DNA of 42,014 bases from Terriglobia bacterium. GTDB taxonomy: Bacteria; Acidobacteriota; Terriglobia; Bryobacterales; Bryobacteraceae. The first letter of the stretch is position 1, and each line of letters starts with the position of its first letter. The stretch is from NCBI GenBank assembly GCA_020073265.1, contig JAIQFN010000053.1, positions 1 through 42,014 of the forward strand, read 5' to 3'. The notes under the pieces are model-generated. The model saw only the letters and a list, made by a program, of their open reading frames with translations. It was not told where the DNA came from and searched no databases. The position numbers and the translations under genes were made by a program. Positions 1-7,505 of this stretch are shown here, one piece after another.

Positions 1-159
1 TTCCCGCGCGACCTGGCGGTTCTCCCTCCCGTCGGCACAACCTAACACAATACGCGCCCGAATCGACAATCGCTGTGCTGTTTTCGGTCGCCGCGCCCAC
101 TCTTGGAGCTTCGCCCGTTCCTCTTCACTCACCACGATTGGCTTAGTTGGTCGGCCCAT
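1..159 (-). CDS. IS630-family transposase, N-terminal fragment cut by the window edge
   Basis: The reverse strand encodes an open frame of 53 residues that starts with ATG at 159 and runs off the left edge. It begins MGRPTKPIVV and continues with SEEERAKLQEWARR and then RLSIRARIVLGCADG. This is the usual start of the helix-turn-helix DNA-binding region of IS630/Tc1-type transposases, where an Arg/Ala-rich 'RARIVL' helix precedes the 'vAxxL' recognition part. The catalytic DDE domain would lie outside the window. A 7-bp inverted repeat (158-164 with 173-179) covers the start codon and could limit translation, as is common for transposases. The family call rests on remembered consensus and is fairly secure. 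Whether the full-length gene is intact cannot be seen. Confidence 0.72.
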   Translation of the reverse strand, partial: MGRPTKPIVVSEEERAKLQEWARRPKTAQRLSIRARIVLGCADGRENRQVARE

Positions 160-226
160 GCTGGTTGGATTCCCAGCATAGCAAGCGGGTTCCTATTATT
201 ATGCGAACTTCTGACTCAGGACACTA
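1..226 (-). mobile_element. IS630-like insertion sequence, transposase-proximal end
   Basis: The transposase fragment at 1-159 is preceded on its own strand by a short leader. Read on the reverse strand, the leader begins GTGTCCTGAGTCAGAAGTTC immediately after the TA at 225-226. IS630/Tc1 elements insert at TA and duplicate it, so 225-226 is the likely target dinucleotide and 224 the last base of the element. The terminal inverted repeat cannot be confirmed because the other end is outside the window. The boundary lies 23 bases before the start codon of the DUF433 gene, so the element sits right against the promoter region of the toxin-antitoxin pair. Confidence 0.55.
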
Positions 227-249
227 GTGGGAGCACCATCAAGGCAGGC

Positions 250-564
250 ATGGCCAAAGAGTACATCGAAGAACGGGATGGCAATTACTACATTGCCGGC
301 ACGCGGATCTCTCTGGATTCGATTGTGCATGCGTTCCGGCGCGGCGAGTCTCCTGAGACGATCTTCCAGAACTTCGAGCTTCTTCGACTTGAAGAGGTTT
401 ACGGCGCCATCGCCTATTACCTCGCACACCAGCCTGACATCGATGCCTATCTGGTTCGCCAAGGCGAGAAGTGGGCTGAAGGAAAGCGCAACTCCGAGTC
501 GCTGCCAGCCAATCTGCGCGAGAGACTGATCCGCGCCCGGGACGAGTTGCACACGTCTCGCTAA
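250..564 (+). CDS. DUF433-domain protein, probable antitoxin of a DUF433/DUF5615 toxin-antitoxin pair
   Basis: The protein has 104 residues and starts MAKEYIEERDGNYYIAGTRI. The 'GNYYIAGTRISLDSIVHAFRRGESPETI' stretch followed by 'FELLRLEEVYGAIAYYLAHQ' is the DUF433 (VapB-like) winged-helix signature, covering about residues 8-72. The C-terminal tail is charged (about 75-104) and is the likely toxin-binding part. An upstream in-frame GTG/ATG region (from 103) exists, but it lies inside the IS630 sequence, so ATG 250 is the natural start. Only two bases separate its stop from the next gene, which encodes a DUF5615 PIN-like protein. This order is standard for this toxin-antitoxin type. Family role: binds and neutralises the toxin and represses its own promoter. 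The domain call is firm; the antitoxin role is inferred from the pairing. Confidence 0.8.
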   Translation: MAKEYIEERDGNYYIAGTRISLDSIVHAFRRGESPETIFQNFELLRLEEVYGAIAYYLAHQPDIDAYLVRQGEKWAEGKRNSESLPANLRERLIRARDELHTSR

Positions 565-566
565 TC

Positions 567-918
567 GTGAAAAGTCGGTTTCTGGCGGATGCCGATCTCA
601 ACCGGACCATTGTGAGCGGGGTCCTGCGCCGGGAGCCGTCATTGGATTTCCTGACTGCTCAAGCGGCTGGACTACGCGGCATGAACGATTCCGAGGTCTT
701 GGCGCTCGCCGCCGAACAGCAGCGAGTGCTCGTCTCACATGATGTCGGCACCATGCCGGCCCATTTCGCGCTTTTTAAGCCGGTGGAAAACGCAGCGCGG
801 TGTATTTCTCATTCCGCAGAGCCTCGACATCGGGATTGCAATCGAAGAACTCCTGCTCATCTGGCTGGCATCGGAAGCATTCGAGTGGGAGAACCGGTTG
901 GAGTGGCTGCCCCTGTGA
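567..918 (+). pseudogene. DUF5615 PIN-like toxin gene broken by a +1 frameshift
   Basis: The first part, from GTG 567, reads MKSRFLADADLNRTIVSGVL, then LDFLTAQAAGLRGM, and VLVSHDVGTMPAHF. These are the acidic active-site motifs (DxDxN and HD) of DUF5615 Mut7-C/PIN-like nucleases. After residue 70 this frame loses all similarity. The expected C-terminal half, RGVFLIPQSLDIGIAIEELL and then LIWLASEAFEWENRL, continues in the next forward frame and ends at TGA 916-918. Removing one T from the five-T run at 772-776 joins both halves into one normal-length protein of about 116 residues. As it stands, translation continues out of frame to 956. It is either an inactivated toxin, a sequencing or assembly error at a homopolymer, or (less likely) a slippage site. 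The antitoxin gene next to it is intact. Confidence 0.75.
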
Positions 919-951
919 ACCCAGCACGCGCCGCAAAGCTCTTGCCGCTTG

Positions 952-957
952 TATAAT
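952..957 (+). promoter_or_regulatory. -10 box just upstream of the gamma-glutamyltransferase gene
   Basis: A perfect TATAAT lies eight bases before the ATG at 966, and no ribosome-binding site lies between them. A transcript starting at the usual distance would begin at or within a base or two of the start codon, so the mRNA may be leaderless. I see no good -35 box. Similar spacing is seen at several other genes in the window. Confidence 0.5.
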
Positions 958-965
958 CACTAACG

Positions 966-2678
966 ATGCCGAGGATTCTATTTCCCGCCGCCGCGCTCGC
1001 TCTGTTCACGCTCGTGACCGTGCACGCCCAAGAGTCAGGCCAACCTGAAACCCGAACCTTGGGGCAGGGCCGGAACTACGGCCGGTCAATGGTCATCAGC
1101 CAGGGCGGGATCGTCGCCACCAGCCAGGTGCTGGCGTCGCAAGCCGGAGCGCAGATCCTGGCGCGCGGCGGATCGGTGGTGGATGCGGCCATCGCGGCCA
1201 ACGCCGTGCTGTGCGTCACCGAGCCGCTCATGACCAGCATCGGCGGCGACCTGTTCGCCATGTACTGGGACGCGAAGACCGGCAAGCTCACCGGCCTGAA
1301 CTCCTCGGGCCCCGCGCCCAAGGCTCTCTCGCCTGAGTTTCTCGCTCAAAAGGGAATGAAACGCATGCCGAACGACGGCATCCACAGCGTGACGGTTCCC
1401 GGCGTGGTGCAAGGCTGGTACCGGATTCACCAGCGCTTCGGGAAGCTCCCCTGGAAGGATCTGTTCCAGGCCGCGATCGCGTTTGCCGAGCAAGGCTTTC
1501 CGGTGCACGAAGGGATCGCCGAAGTCTGGAACGGCGGGGGTGTCATTCGTGGCCTCAAGGCCAACGACGAATCGGCGCGCGTGTTTCTGCCGGGCGGCAA
1601 AGCGCCCAAGACCGGCGAGGTGTTCCGCGATCCCGACGTCGGGCACGCGCTGCGGCTGATCGCCGAACAGGGACCCGACGCCTTCTACAAAGGCGACATC
1701 GCCAAGGCGATTCTCAAGACCTCGCAGCACCTGGGCGGAACCATTACGGCGGAAGACCTGGCGTCGTTCGCGCCCGAGTGGGTGGAGCCGCTCTCGATCG
1801 ACTACCGCGGCTGGCGCGTGTACGAGCTGCCGCCCAACGGCCAGGGCATGGCGGCGCTGGAGATGCTCAACATCATGGAGACCAAGCCGCCCAGCGTGCT
1901 GGGCCCGTTCAGTCCGGTGGAGATCCACAAGCGCATCGAGGCCATGAAGCTGGCCTACTCGGACATCCATCGCTACGACGCGGACCCGCGCACCTACGAT
2001 GTTCCGGTGGCGCAGCTTCTCTCCAAGCAGTACGCTCACAAGCGCGCCGCGCTGATCGATCCGGACCGCGCCAATTGCAAAGTCGAAAACGGCGACCCCA
2101 TCGGAAGCAACACCACTTACCTGACCGTGGTGGATAAAGACGGCAACATCGCGAGCTGGATTCAGAGCATTTTCGGATCGTTCGGATCGCGGGTGACGGT
2201 GGAGGGCATGGGCTTCGTGCTACAGAATCGCGGCGGAGGCTTCACGCTGGATCCGCATAGCCCGAACGTGCTGGCGGGCGGCAAGCGGCCGTTTCATACC
2301 ATCATCCCGGCGTTCATGGAAAAAGGCGATCAGCACGTCGGCTTCGGGATCATGGGAGGCGCGGTGCAGCCGCTGGCGCACGCGCAGTTCGTTTCCAACT
2401 TCGTCGATTACGGCATGAACCTGCAGGAGGCGCTGGAGGCGCCGCGCTTCGCCAAAGGCAACGCCTACGGCTGCGAAGTCTCTATCGAATCGCGCGAGCC
2501 CGCTCAGACGCTGCAGCAGCTTTCCGAGCGCGGCCACGTCATTCAGATCCGGCGCGAATACGTGGAGGCGTTCGGACGCGGCCAGGCCATCCTGCACGAT
2601 TCCAAAACCGGAACCAACTTCGCGGCGTCCGATCCCCGGGCCGATGGCGCGGCGATTCCGGAGCCGGTCCGGCCCTAG
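966..2678 (+). CDS. ggt: Secreted gamma-glutamyltransferase (gamma-glutamyltranspeptidase)
   Basis: This 570-residue protein has a signal peptide (about residues 1-21, ending VHAQ) followed by a full-length gamma-glutamyltransferase. Visible family landmarks are GGIVATSQVLASQAGAQIL and GGSVVDAAIAANAVL in the large subunit, 'SIGGD' near residue 95, and the autoprocessing and catalytic threonine in GSNTTYLTVVDKDGN (Thr383). After it come the GSFGSRV and FHTIIP regions of the small subunit. The enzyme cleaves the gamma-glutamyl bond of glutathione and related peptides in the periplasm and transfers the glutamyl group to water or an acceptor. The proenzyme cuts itself before Thr383. No partner genes are adjacent. 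It is transcribed alone, towards a palindrome at 2696-2747 that may end the transcript. Family confidence is high; the physiological substrate is unknown. Confidence 0.93.
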   Translation: MPRILFPAAALALFTLVTVHAQESGQPETRTLGQGRNYGRSMVISQGGIVATSQVLASQAGAQILARGGSVVDAAIAANAVLCVTEPLMTSIGGDLFAMYWDAKTGKLTGLNSSGPAPKALSPEFLAQKGMKRMPNDGIHSVTVPGVVQGWYRIHQRFGKLPWKDLFQAAIAFAEQGFPVHEGIAEVWNGGGVIRGLKANDESARVFLPGGKAPKTGEVFRDPDVGHALRLIAEQGPDAFYKGDIAKAILKTSQHLGGTITAEDLASFAPEWVEPLSIDYRGWRVYELPPNGQGMAALEMLNIMETKPPSVLGPFSPVEIHKRIEAMKLAYSDIHRYDADPRTYDVPVAQLLSKQYAHKRAALIDPDRANCKVENGDPIGSNTTYLTVVDKDGNIASWIQSIFGSFGSRVTVEGMGFVLQNRGGGFTLDPHSPNVLAGGKRPFHTIIPAFMEKGDQHVGFGIMGGAVQPLAHAQFVSNFVDYGMNLQEALEAPRFAKGNAYGCEVSIESREPAQTLQQLSERGHVIQIRREYVEAFGRGQAILHDSKTGTNFAASDPRADGAAIPEPVRP

Positions 2679-2695
2679 GCGATCGCTGAAAACCA

Positions 2696-2747
2696 CTCCC
2701 TCACGGTCGCGGCTCAGAATCGGCACAGAGCCGTGACCGTTAGGGAG
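2696..2747. repeat. 20-bp imperfect palindrome between convergent genes, possible bidirectional terminator
   Basis: The left arm at 2696-2715 (CTCCCTCACGGTCGCGGCTC) pairs with the right arm at 2728-2747 at 18 of 20 positions, around a 12-base loop. It occupies the gap between the ends of ggt and the DUF3617 gene, which face each other, so it could fold in both transcripts. There is no run of T on either side, which argues against a classical intrinsic terminator. A single related arm (18 of 20 identical) lies at 26822-26841, so this may be a dispersed palindromic repeat family. Confidence 0.6.
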
Positions 2748-2770
2748 CGGGTCCGCCTAGTCGAACCAGA

Positions 2771-3292
2771 CTACTTGGTGGAATCCTTCTCGGTGCAGAC
2801 CGACCCCAGCCATTTCGACTCGAAACTCGAGTTCACGGTCATGGATCGATCGCCCAGCAGCATGGTCATGTGCACCACACCCTTGACGTGTTCTGAGTCC
2901 GACGCTTCCACATGAATGGTCCCGGTTTGTTTCCCAGTGGGCCGCGTGCACTCGATGCGCATCTCCTGTCTGGTGGACGACGCCGTGACGATAGTGCGGG
3001 TGCAGGCCTTGTCGTCGTCGCCAAAGGTGGCAGCCTTTTCGACATCTTCTTTTCTCAAGCAGGTTTTGGTGACGAGCGCCCTGGGGGCCTGGTTGGCCTT
3101 GAAGCGCGACTCTATCCGTTCGCGCTGCTCGGGCGACATCTTGTCCAGCACATTTTGTGGAATCGGGGGCAGCCCCGCGATTTGCGACTGGCTAGTGGTC
3201 TCCCACTGGCCCAGCTTCACGTTCAGTGGCGTGATGTCGGCGGCCCAGATGGCCATGCAACTCAGAACCGAAAGCCCAATCAGAACTTTCAC
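2771..3292 (-). CDS. DUF3617 secreted protein
   Basis: This 173-residue protein starts at GTG 3292, five to six bases after a strong GAGGAGG ribosome-binding site. It carries a signal peptide (MKVLIGLSVLSCMAIWAA). The mature part contains the DUF3617 hallmarks: 'KLGQWETT' near the N-terminus, GLPPIPQNVLDKMSPEQRER, a C-x-x-x-D 'TCLRKED' element, and a C-terminal beta-rich part with the 'MTVNSSFESKWLGSVC' ending. Two cysteine pairs suggest disulphides in the periplasm. DUF3617 proteins are common in Proteobacteria and Acidobacteria and have no known function. The gene stands alone, convergent with ggt. Confidence 0.82.
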   Translation of the reverse strand: MKVLIGLSVLSCMAIWAADITPLNVKLGQWETTSQSQIAGLPPIPQNVLDKMSPEQRERIESRFKANQAPRALVTKTCLRKEDVEKAATFGDDDKACTRTIVTASSTRQEMRIECTRPTGKQTGTIHVEASDSEHVKGVVHMTMLLGDRSMTVNSSFESKWLGSVCTEKDSTK

Positions 3293-3374
3293 AGAATCCT
3301 CCTCAAAGATGTCGTACCGTCTAAGAGCTATCGGATGCTTCCGGTCAGCGGATTAGTGCCCCGCCATCTGATTG

Positions 3375-4544
3375 TTAAGGATTGACCTTTTCCAGGCGCG
3401 TCCACGATCCGTTGGAAGCTGAGTTGGGATCGTAGTTCAGGCTGCCGGTCACTAGATACTGGCCGCTTTGGTTCACCCAGGCATTGTTGTAACCGGAGGG
3501 CAGTTCGACGTTCTCGCCGCCGGCGTTGCGATAAACATCCACGCCGCGGATGGTGCGGTCCCAGCGCGCGTTGATCCGGTCCATGGTGGCCTGGCGGTTC
3601 TGATAGCCCTTCACGATCATGTCGCTGATCTGCTCGTTGTTCTTCGCGTTGTGGCGGCTGAGTTCGATGGCGCGGTCGGCGGCGGCCATCTGCTGCATGG
3701 ATCGCGCGGCGGCGGTATTGCTGGCTTGCATTTGCAGTCGCGCCAGTTCCTGAGAAACCTCCTGGACCTTGGCCCACCACTGGAGATTCGGACGCAGGGA
3801 GAACATGGCGGTCTGGAACAGAGGAACCTGCGCGTCGAGAGTGCCCTTGGGCGCCTTGGAATAGCGGATCTCGTCGGGCCCCCACATAGTTGAGACCGTG
3901 GGTCCCACCTGGAACTGGACAGCGGCGGTCAGCACGTACACGTCCTCTTCCATCGGGACGCCGTTCTCGGTGAATTCGAAGCGCATTTTGCCGGCTTGGA
4001 AGACGGCGTTCTTATACTCCGGCTGCGGATACTTCAGCCGTCCCGCGGTGGCGAGATCGGGCAGCGACTCCTGCTTGACCACATCCGCCGTTACCAGATT
4101 GCGCAGGTAGCGCCCGATGACGATGGTCTTGAGGCACTGCGCTGGGTCGAGCATGGGCGGCTGAACTTCGGTGCCGGCATAAAACGAACCGGGCCGGAAG
4201 CGCGCGCCGAGCATTTGCGGGTTCCAGATGAACGCGATGGGCGGCAGCACGCCGATTTCCTGATGGGAGGGGCCGATCAGTTTCACCCACGGAGCGGCCG
4301 GATCGGACGCGGCGTTCTTCCAGATGATGCTGCCTTCCACGCGCCAGTCGATGGGCGCGAGAATGCGAAACGCTTCGCCGCCGATGTGGCGCGGGTCGTC
4401 CATGATGCTGACGGTCTGGAAGCGGAAGACGCCCGAGCGGTCGGCGGTGGCGGACTGTGCAGGCACCGGAGTTGGGACCGGCCGCTGCGCGAGGACGGGC
4501 GAGCAGCCGAGCAAACCGATTAGGACAAGTACACGGTCGCGCAT
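3375..4544 (-). CDS. Secreted protein of unknown function
   Basis: I do not recognise a named family. The 389-residue product starts at ATG 4544 behind a good GGAGG site and has a signal peptide ending about LA-QRP (residue 20). Residues 35-225 look like a folded globular part with alternating hydrophobics (FRILAPIDWRVEG, ALFIWNPQML-like stretches). Residues about 255-325 are rich in Ala, Gln and Met (LARLQMQASNTAAARSMQQM), probably a helical or coiled-coil linker. The last 60 residues (VDVYRNAGGENVELPSGYNN, then QYLVTGSLNYDPN) resemble a short C-terminal motif that I associate with secreted proteins from acidobacteria and other soil bacteria. The gene is followed at 43 bases by the MFS pump gene on the other side of the same strand order, but no functional link is evident. 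Confidence 0.7.
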   Translation of the reverse strand: MRDRVLVLIGLLGCSPVLAQRPVPTPVPAQSATADRSGVFRFQTVSIMDDPRHIGGEAFRILAPIDWRVEGSIIWKNAASDPAAPWVKLIGPSHQEIGVLPPIAFIWNPQMLGARFRPGSFYAGTEVQPPMLDPAQCLKTIVIGRYLRNLVTADVVKQESLPDLATAGRLKYPQPEYKNAVFQAGKMRFEFTENGVPMEEDVYVLTAAVQFQVGPTVSTMWGPDEIRYSKAPKGTLDAQVPLFQTAMFSLRPNLQWWAKVQEVSQELARLQMQASNTAAARSMQQMAAADRAIELSRHNAKNNEQISDMIVKGYQNRQATMDRINARWDRTIRGVDVYRNAGGENVELPSGYNNAWVNQSGQYLVTGSLNYDPNSASNGSWTRLEKVNP

Positions 4545-4587
4545 AATGCTACCTCCATTGTGCCGCGATCGCCGGGCGTCCGGCTGG

Positions 4588-5841
4588 TTATCCGGCGCTA
4601 TTGGCCCCGTGCCGCGCTCGCGCCGGCTCGATGTTGGGCAGGAACATCGTCAACAACCCGATGGCGGGCAGGAACGCGCAGATTTGATATACGAAGCCGA
4701 TGCTGGTGGAGTCCGCCAGCTTGCCGAACAGCGCCGCACCGATTCCCGCGGTGCCGAATGCGAGTCCGAAGAACAAGCCCGACACCGTGCCGATCTTGCC
4801 CGGAACCAGCTCCTGGGCATAAACCAGGATCGCCGAGAAGGCCGAAGCCAGCACCACGCCGATGATCACCGTCAGCACGCCGGTCCAGAACAGGTTGGCG
4901 TGCGGGAGCAGCAGCGTAAAGGGAAGCACGCCCAGGATCGAGCACCAGATCACGTACTTCCGCCCGATGCGATCGCCCACCGGTCCGCCGATGATGGTGC
5001 CAGCCGCCACCGCGCCCAGGAAGATGAACAGGTAAATCTGGGCGGTCCGCACCGGCACATGGAATTTGCTCATCAGATAGAAAATGTAAAAGCTGTTCAG
5101 GCTCACCATGTAGAAGAACTTCGAGAAGATGAGCGCGATCAGCACCGCGAGCGCCAGCACCACTTTCTTGCGCGGGAGCTGGACGCTGGCGTGGGCGGCG
5201 CGGGCCTGCACTTTCTTTTCGAGGCTGCGCCTTCCCATGTGCCAGGCGGCGATGCGCGTCAGCACGATGATGGCGGCCAGCGCGGCCAGCGAGAACCAGG
5301 CAATGCTGCGCTGCCCGTGCGGCAGCACGACGAACGCCGCGAGCAGCGGCCCCAGCGCCGTTCCCGCGTTTCCGCCGACCTGAAAGAGCGACTGCGCCAA
5401 CCCATGTTGTCCGCCCGAGGCCATCCGCGCCACGCGCGACGACTCAGGGTGGAACACCGACGATCCCATTCCGATCAGCGCCACCGCCAGCAGCACCATG
5501 GTGTAGCTGGGCGCCGACGACAGCAGAAAGAGACCTCCCAGAGTGAATCCCATGCCGATCGGCAGCGAGTACGGGACCGCGCGGTAGTCGTTATACAAGC
5601 CGACCAGAGGCTGCAGCAGCGAAGCGGTGGCCTGCATCGTCAGCGTGATCAGGCCGATCTGTCCGAAGTCCAGGCGGTAGGAGTTTTTCAGCAGCGGATA
5701 CACGGCCGGGATGACCGACTGCATCATGTCGTTCAGAAAATGGCAGAAGCTGATGGCCGCCAGAATCCCGAACGCAGTGCCGGCCTCCGCTTTCGCCCGG
5801 GTAGCGACGGTGCCCGCGAGACTGGTTGTTCCCACTGCCAT
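4588..5841 (-). CDS. fsr: MFS transporter of the fosmidomycin-resistance (Fsr) type
   Basis: This protein has 417 residues and about 12 membrane segments. FGILAAISFCHFLNDMMQSV at the start, YPLLKNSYRLDFGQIGLITL and the loop GSSVFHPESSRVARMASGG are characteristic of the Fsr subgroup of major facilitator transporters, which are drug/proton antiporters first noted for fosmidomycin export. The MFS loop 'GPVGDRIGRKYVIW' occurs after segment 8. I chose ATG 5841 (MAVGTTSLAG). A longer frame to 6003 is open, but it overlaps the divergent BON gene and has no family similarity. No regulator is adjacent. Substrate specificity cannot be read from sequence, so the drug named in the family label should not be taken literally. 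Confidence 0.85.
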   Translation of the reverse strand: MAVGTTSLAGTVATRAKAEAGTAFGILAAISFCHFLNDMMQSVIPAVYPLLKNSYRLDFGQIGLITLTMQATASLLQPLVGLYNDYRAVPYSLPIGMGFTLGGLFLLSSAPSYTMVLLAVALIGMGSSVFHPESSRVARMASGGQHGLAQSLFQVGGNAGTALGPLLAAFVVLPHGQRSIAWFSLAALAAIIVLTRIAAWHMGRRSLEKKVQARAAHASVQLPRKKVVLALAVLIALIFSKFFYMVSLNSFYIFYLMSKFHVPVRTAQIYLFIFLGAVAAGTIIGGPVGDRIGRKYVIWCSILGVLPFTLLLPHANLFWTGVLTVIIGVVLASAFSAILVYAQELVPGKIGTVSGLFFGLAFGTAGIGAALFGKLADSTSIGFVYQICAFLPAIGLLTMFLPNIEPARARHGANSAG

Positions 5842-5861
5842 CTTTACTGTTAGTGTAGCCT

Positions 5862-5889
5862 TGCCGGCCGCTCCTTCGCGGCCCCGGCA
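5862..5889. repeat. Hairpin-forming inverted repeat between divergent genes
   Basis: TGCCGG at 5862-5867 pairs with CCGGCA at 5884-5889, and inside it CCGC pairs with GCGG with a two-base bulge. It lies in the gap between the divergent fsr and BON-domain genes. It could be a leader hairpin of fsr or a chance GC palindrome. Nothing decides between these. Confidence 0.3.
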
Positions 5890-5942
5890 GTGTATCGGTG
5901 ATTTTGGGTGCGAATTGTACCGGCGCTGCGCACTATTCCAGC

Positions 5943-6314
5943 ATGAGAACTCTCTTCGCAATACTCGTGTTGTCGGCCTGGTCCTGGACGGCCGGCGCCG
6001 CAACGTTGACCAAGTCGCATAGCCAGGGAAAATTCAGCGACGCCGAGGTGGAAGCCACCATCAAAGCCAAGCTGGCCAAGTCCAAGATCGGCAAGGAAGG
6101 CTTTCAAATTCACGTAAAGGACGGCACGGCCACCTGGACCGGAGCCACCAGCGTCATGCAACACAAAGGCGCCGCCACGCGGATGGCCAAGACGGCGGGC
6201 GCGACCAAGGTGGTCAACAACATCAAGGTGTCTGAGCAGCAGCCGGGCAAGGCCACGGGCGCCATCCCGCTTGCGCCGCGGCGCGTGGAAGTGAAGGCTG
6301 CGAAGCCAAATTGA
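5943..6314 (+). CDS. Small secreted BON-domain protein
   Basis: This 123-residue protein starts at ATG 5943 (MRTLFAILVLSAWSWTAGAA), giving a clean signal peptide; an upstream in-frame start at 5898 would spoil it. Residues about 33-95 form one BON domain: 'FSDAEVEATIKAKLAKSKIGKEGFQIHVKDGTATWTG' followed by 'KGAATRMAKTAGATKVVNNIKV', with the conserved central glycine and the VxNxI ending. BON domains bind phospholipid or peptidoglycan-associated partners and are found in OsmY-like periplasmic stress proteins. The C-terminal 25 residues are Pro/Ala/Lys-rich. It is single-domain, so an exact role is unclear. Confidence 0.8.
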   Translation: MRTLFAILVLSAWSWTAGAATLTKSHSQGKFSDAEVEATIKAKLAKSKIGKEGFQIHVKDGTATWTGATSVMQHKGAATRMAKTAGATKVVNNIKVSEQQPGKATGAIPLAPRRVEVKAAKPN

Positions 6315-6326
6315 GGCGCTACAGCG

Positions 6327-7427
6327 CTATTTCTTTTTCTGCGTCTTGGCCGAGAGCATCAACTGGATCAGCTCTTCGGTGACGTGCGGCTCCAGGCCCT
6401 CCGTGTGGCCTTTGGCCTCACGAACCACGTCGGCCACGATGCGGCCGCCCTTGCAGTTGGAGTATTCGTAGACTTCTGCGGTGCCCGGACGCGGCAGCCG
6501 TCCCCAGCCGTCCGAGCCGGGATTCTGACGAGTGGAATCGTAGACGTAGCCCGGCTTGGTATCGACGATGTCGGCTTTGCGGACTCGCTCGCCGCATCCG
6601 ATCGTCTTCGCCCAGGCGGACGTCTCAGGAATGCCCTTGTCGTCCATCTCGTGCTGGCCCGTTTCAAAGATGAACGAGAATTCGTTGGCCGGCGGCTCGC
6701 GCAAGGCAGCCATCGCCGCGGAGAGATCGGGCCCGCCGCGTCCTGGATCTCCCGCGCGTCCGGCGGCCGCTCCCCGGCCGGGACCCGGCGCCGGACCCCG
6801 GCCCAAATTTCCGAAACTGCCTCGCCCCGGACTCCCGCCCAGCCGTCCGCCGGACAGGCTCAGCCATCCGTCCACTTTCTGCTTGAAGAAGTCGGTGCGG
6901 ATGATCCGGTTCGAGGTCATGCCGCCCTGCGAGTGCCCCACCAGCCAAAAGGCCTTGATGTTCTTCGCGCCGATCTGGTCGTAGACCATGCTGACGATGT
7001 TCTGGAGGTATGCGTCGTCGGTTTCCCCGTTCCAGACATGCGTCGGAGGATTCGAGTTTGGAACCACGCTCGAGGTCGGGGTCGCAATCACCAGCCGGTA
7101 TTTGTCTTTGAAATCGATCAGCGGAAAGTAGTGCCGGTGCCAGTTGCCGATGGATCCCGCGCCGTGCAGCGAAAGTATGAAGGTCACCTTTTCGCCTTTC
7201 TTCAAGTCGCACGGATAGTCCAGAAAGAATTTGCGGTTGGTTTTGGGCTCCACCGCGGTTCCTTGTTCGCTGACCAGCGCGCCGCAGTTGGCGTCCGGGC
7301 AGTGCATGGGGGGCGGGTTCTGGCAAGCCACTCCGCCGAGCTCCAGCGGCCCTGACTTGGCGGCGTACGCGGCCGCCGCGAGCGCGAGCATCGGAATCAG
7401 TCTGATCAGGATTTTGGTTGGTGTCAT
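6327..7427 (-). CDS. Secreted PHB-depolymerase-like esterase (alpha/beta hydrolase)
   Basis: This 366-residue protein starts at ATG 7427 behind a good GGAGG site and has a signal peptide ending AYA-AK. The fold is alpha/beta hydrolase of the LpqC/poly(3-hydroxybutyrate) depolymerase type: '[14 protein letters not shown]' (oxyanion loop), [11 protein letters not shown], and the nucleophile elbow GHSQGG with Ser166. The late '[11 protein letters not shown]' probably carries the catalytic His. Residues about 190-235 are an unusual Gly/Pro/Arg-rich insertion ([16 protein letters not shown]). Six Cys in the N-terminal half suggest disulphides. It would cleave ester bonds in the periplasm or outside the cell; the natural substrate is unknown. 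It follows the TAXI gene on the same strand but has its own promoter-like region with a palindromic operator at 7458-7472, so it is probably controlled by the TetR regulator encoded nearby. Confidence 0.8.
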   Translation of the reverse strand: MTPTKILIRLIPMLALAAAAYAAKSGPLELGGVACQNPPPMHCPDANCGALVSEQGTAVEPKTNRKFFLDYPCDLKKGEKVTFILSLHGAGSIGNWHRHYFPLIDFKDKYRLVIATPTSSVVPNSNPPTHVWNGETDDAYLQNIVSMVYDQIGAKNIKAFWLVGHSQGGMTSNRIIRTDFFKQKVDGWLSLSGGRLGGSPGRGSFGNLGRGPAPGPGRGAAAGRAGDPGRGGPDLSAAMAALREPPANEFSFIFETGQHEMDDKGIPETSAWAKTIGCGERVRKADIVDTKPGYVYDSTRQNPGSDGWGRLPRPGTAEVYEYSNCKGGRIVADVVREAKGHTEGLEPHVTEELIQLMLSAKTQKKK

Positions 7428-7456
7428 CGGGTTCCTCCGGCAAACAGCCATCTAGA

Positions 7457-7485
7457 ATGTTACTCGGTAACAGTTTCCTCCGCAA
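7457..7485 (-). promoter_or_regulatory. Candidate promoter of the esterase gene
   Basis: On the reverse strand TTGCGG (7485-7480) and TAACAT (7462-7457) are spaced by 17 bases and sit about 30 bases before the esterase start codon. The palindrome at 7458-7472 overlaps the -10 box and spacer, an arrangement that would allow a bound repressor to block RNA polymerase. The -35 box matches the consensus only moderately. Confidence 0.4.
7458..7472. promoter_or_regulatory. Palindromic operator 1, probable TetR-family site
   Basis: TGTTACTCGGTAACA is an inverted repeat with 6-base arms (TGTTAC/GTAACA) and a 3-base centre. An almost identical sequence, TGTGACCCGGTAACA (13 of 15 bases the same), lies at 8647-8661 before the TAXI gene, next to the tetR gene. 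Two copies in the only two intergenic gaps of this three-gene group make a shared regulator site likely. Confidence 0.65.
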
Positions 7486-7505
7486 CCGCGTCCCGTCGTC
7501 CGCGC

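Noticed and set aside
567-956. Intact 129-residue protein in the long open frame
   Set aside because: Its C-terminal half has no family features, while the DUF5615 C-terminus is found in the adjacent frame; it is a frameshifted gene.
4324-5853. 509-residue forward open frame
   Set aside because: Shadow of the unknown secreted protein and the MFS gene; composition is Arg/Gln/His-rich low complexity with no domain, typical of antisense reading of GC-rich genes.
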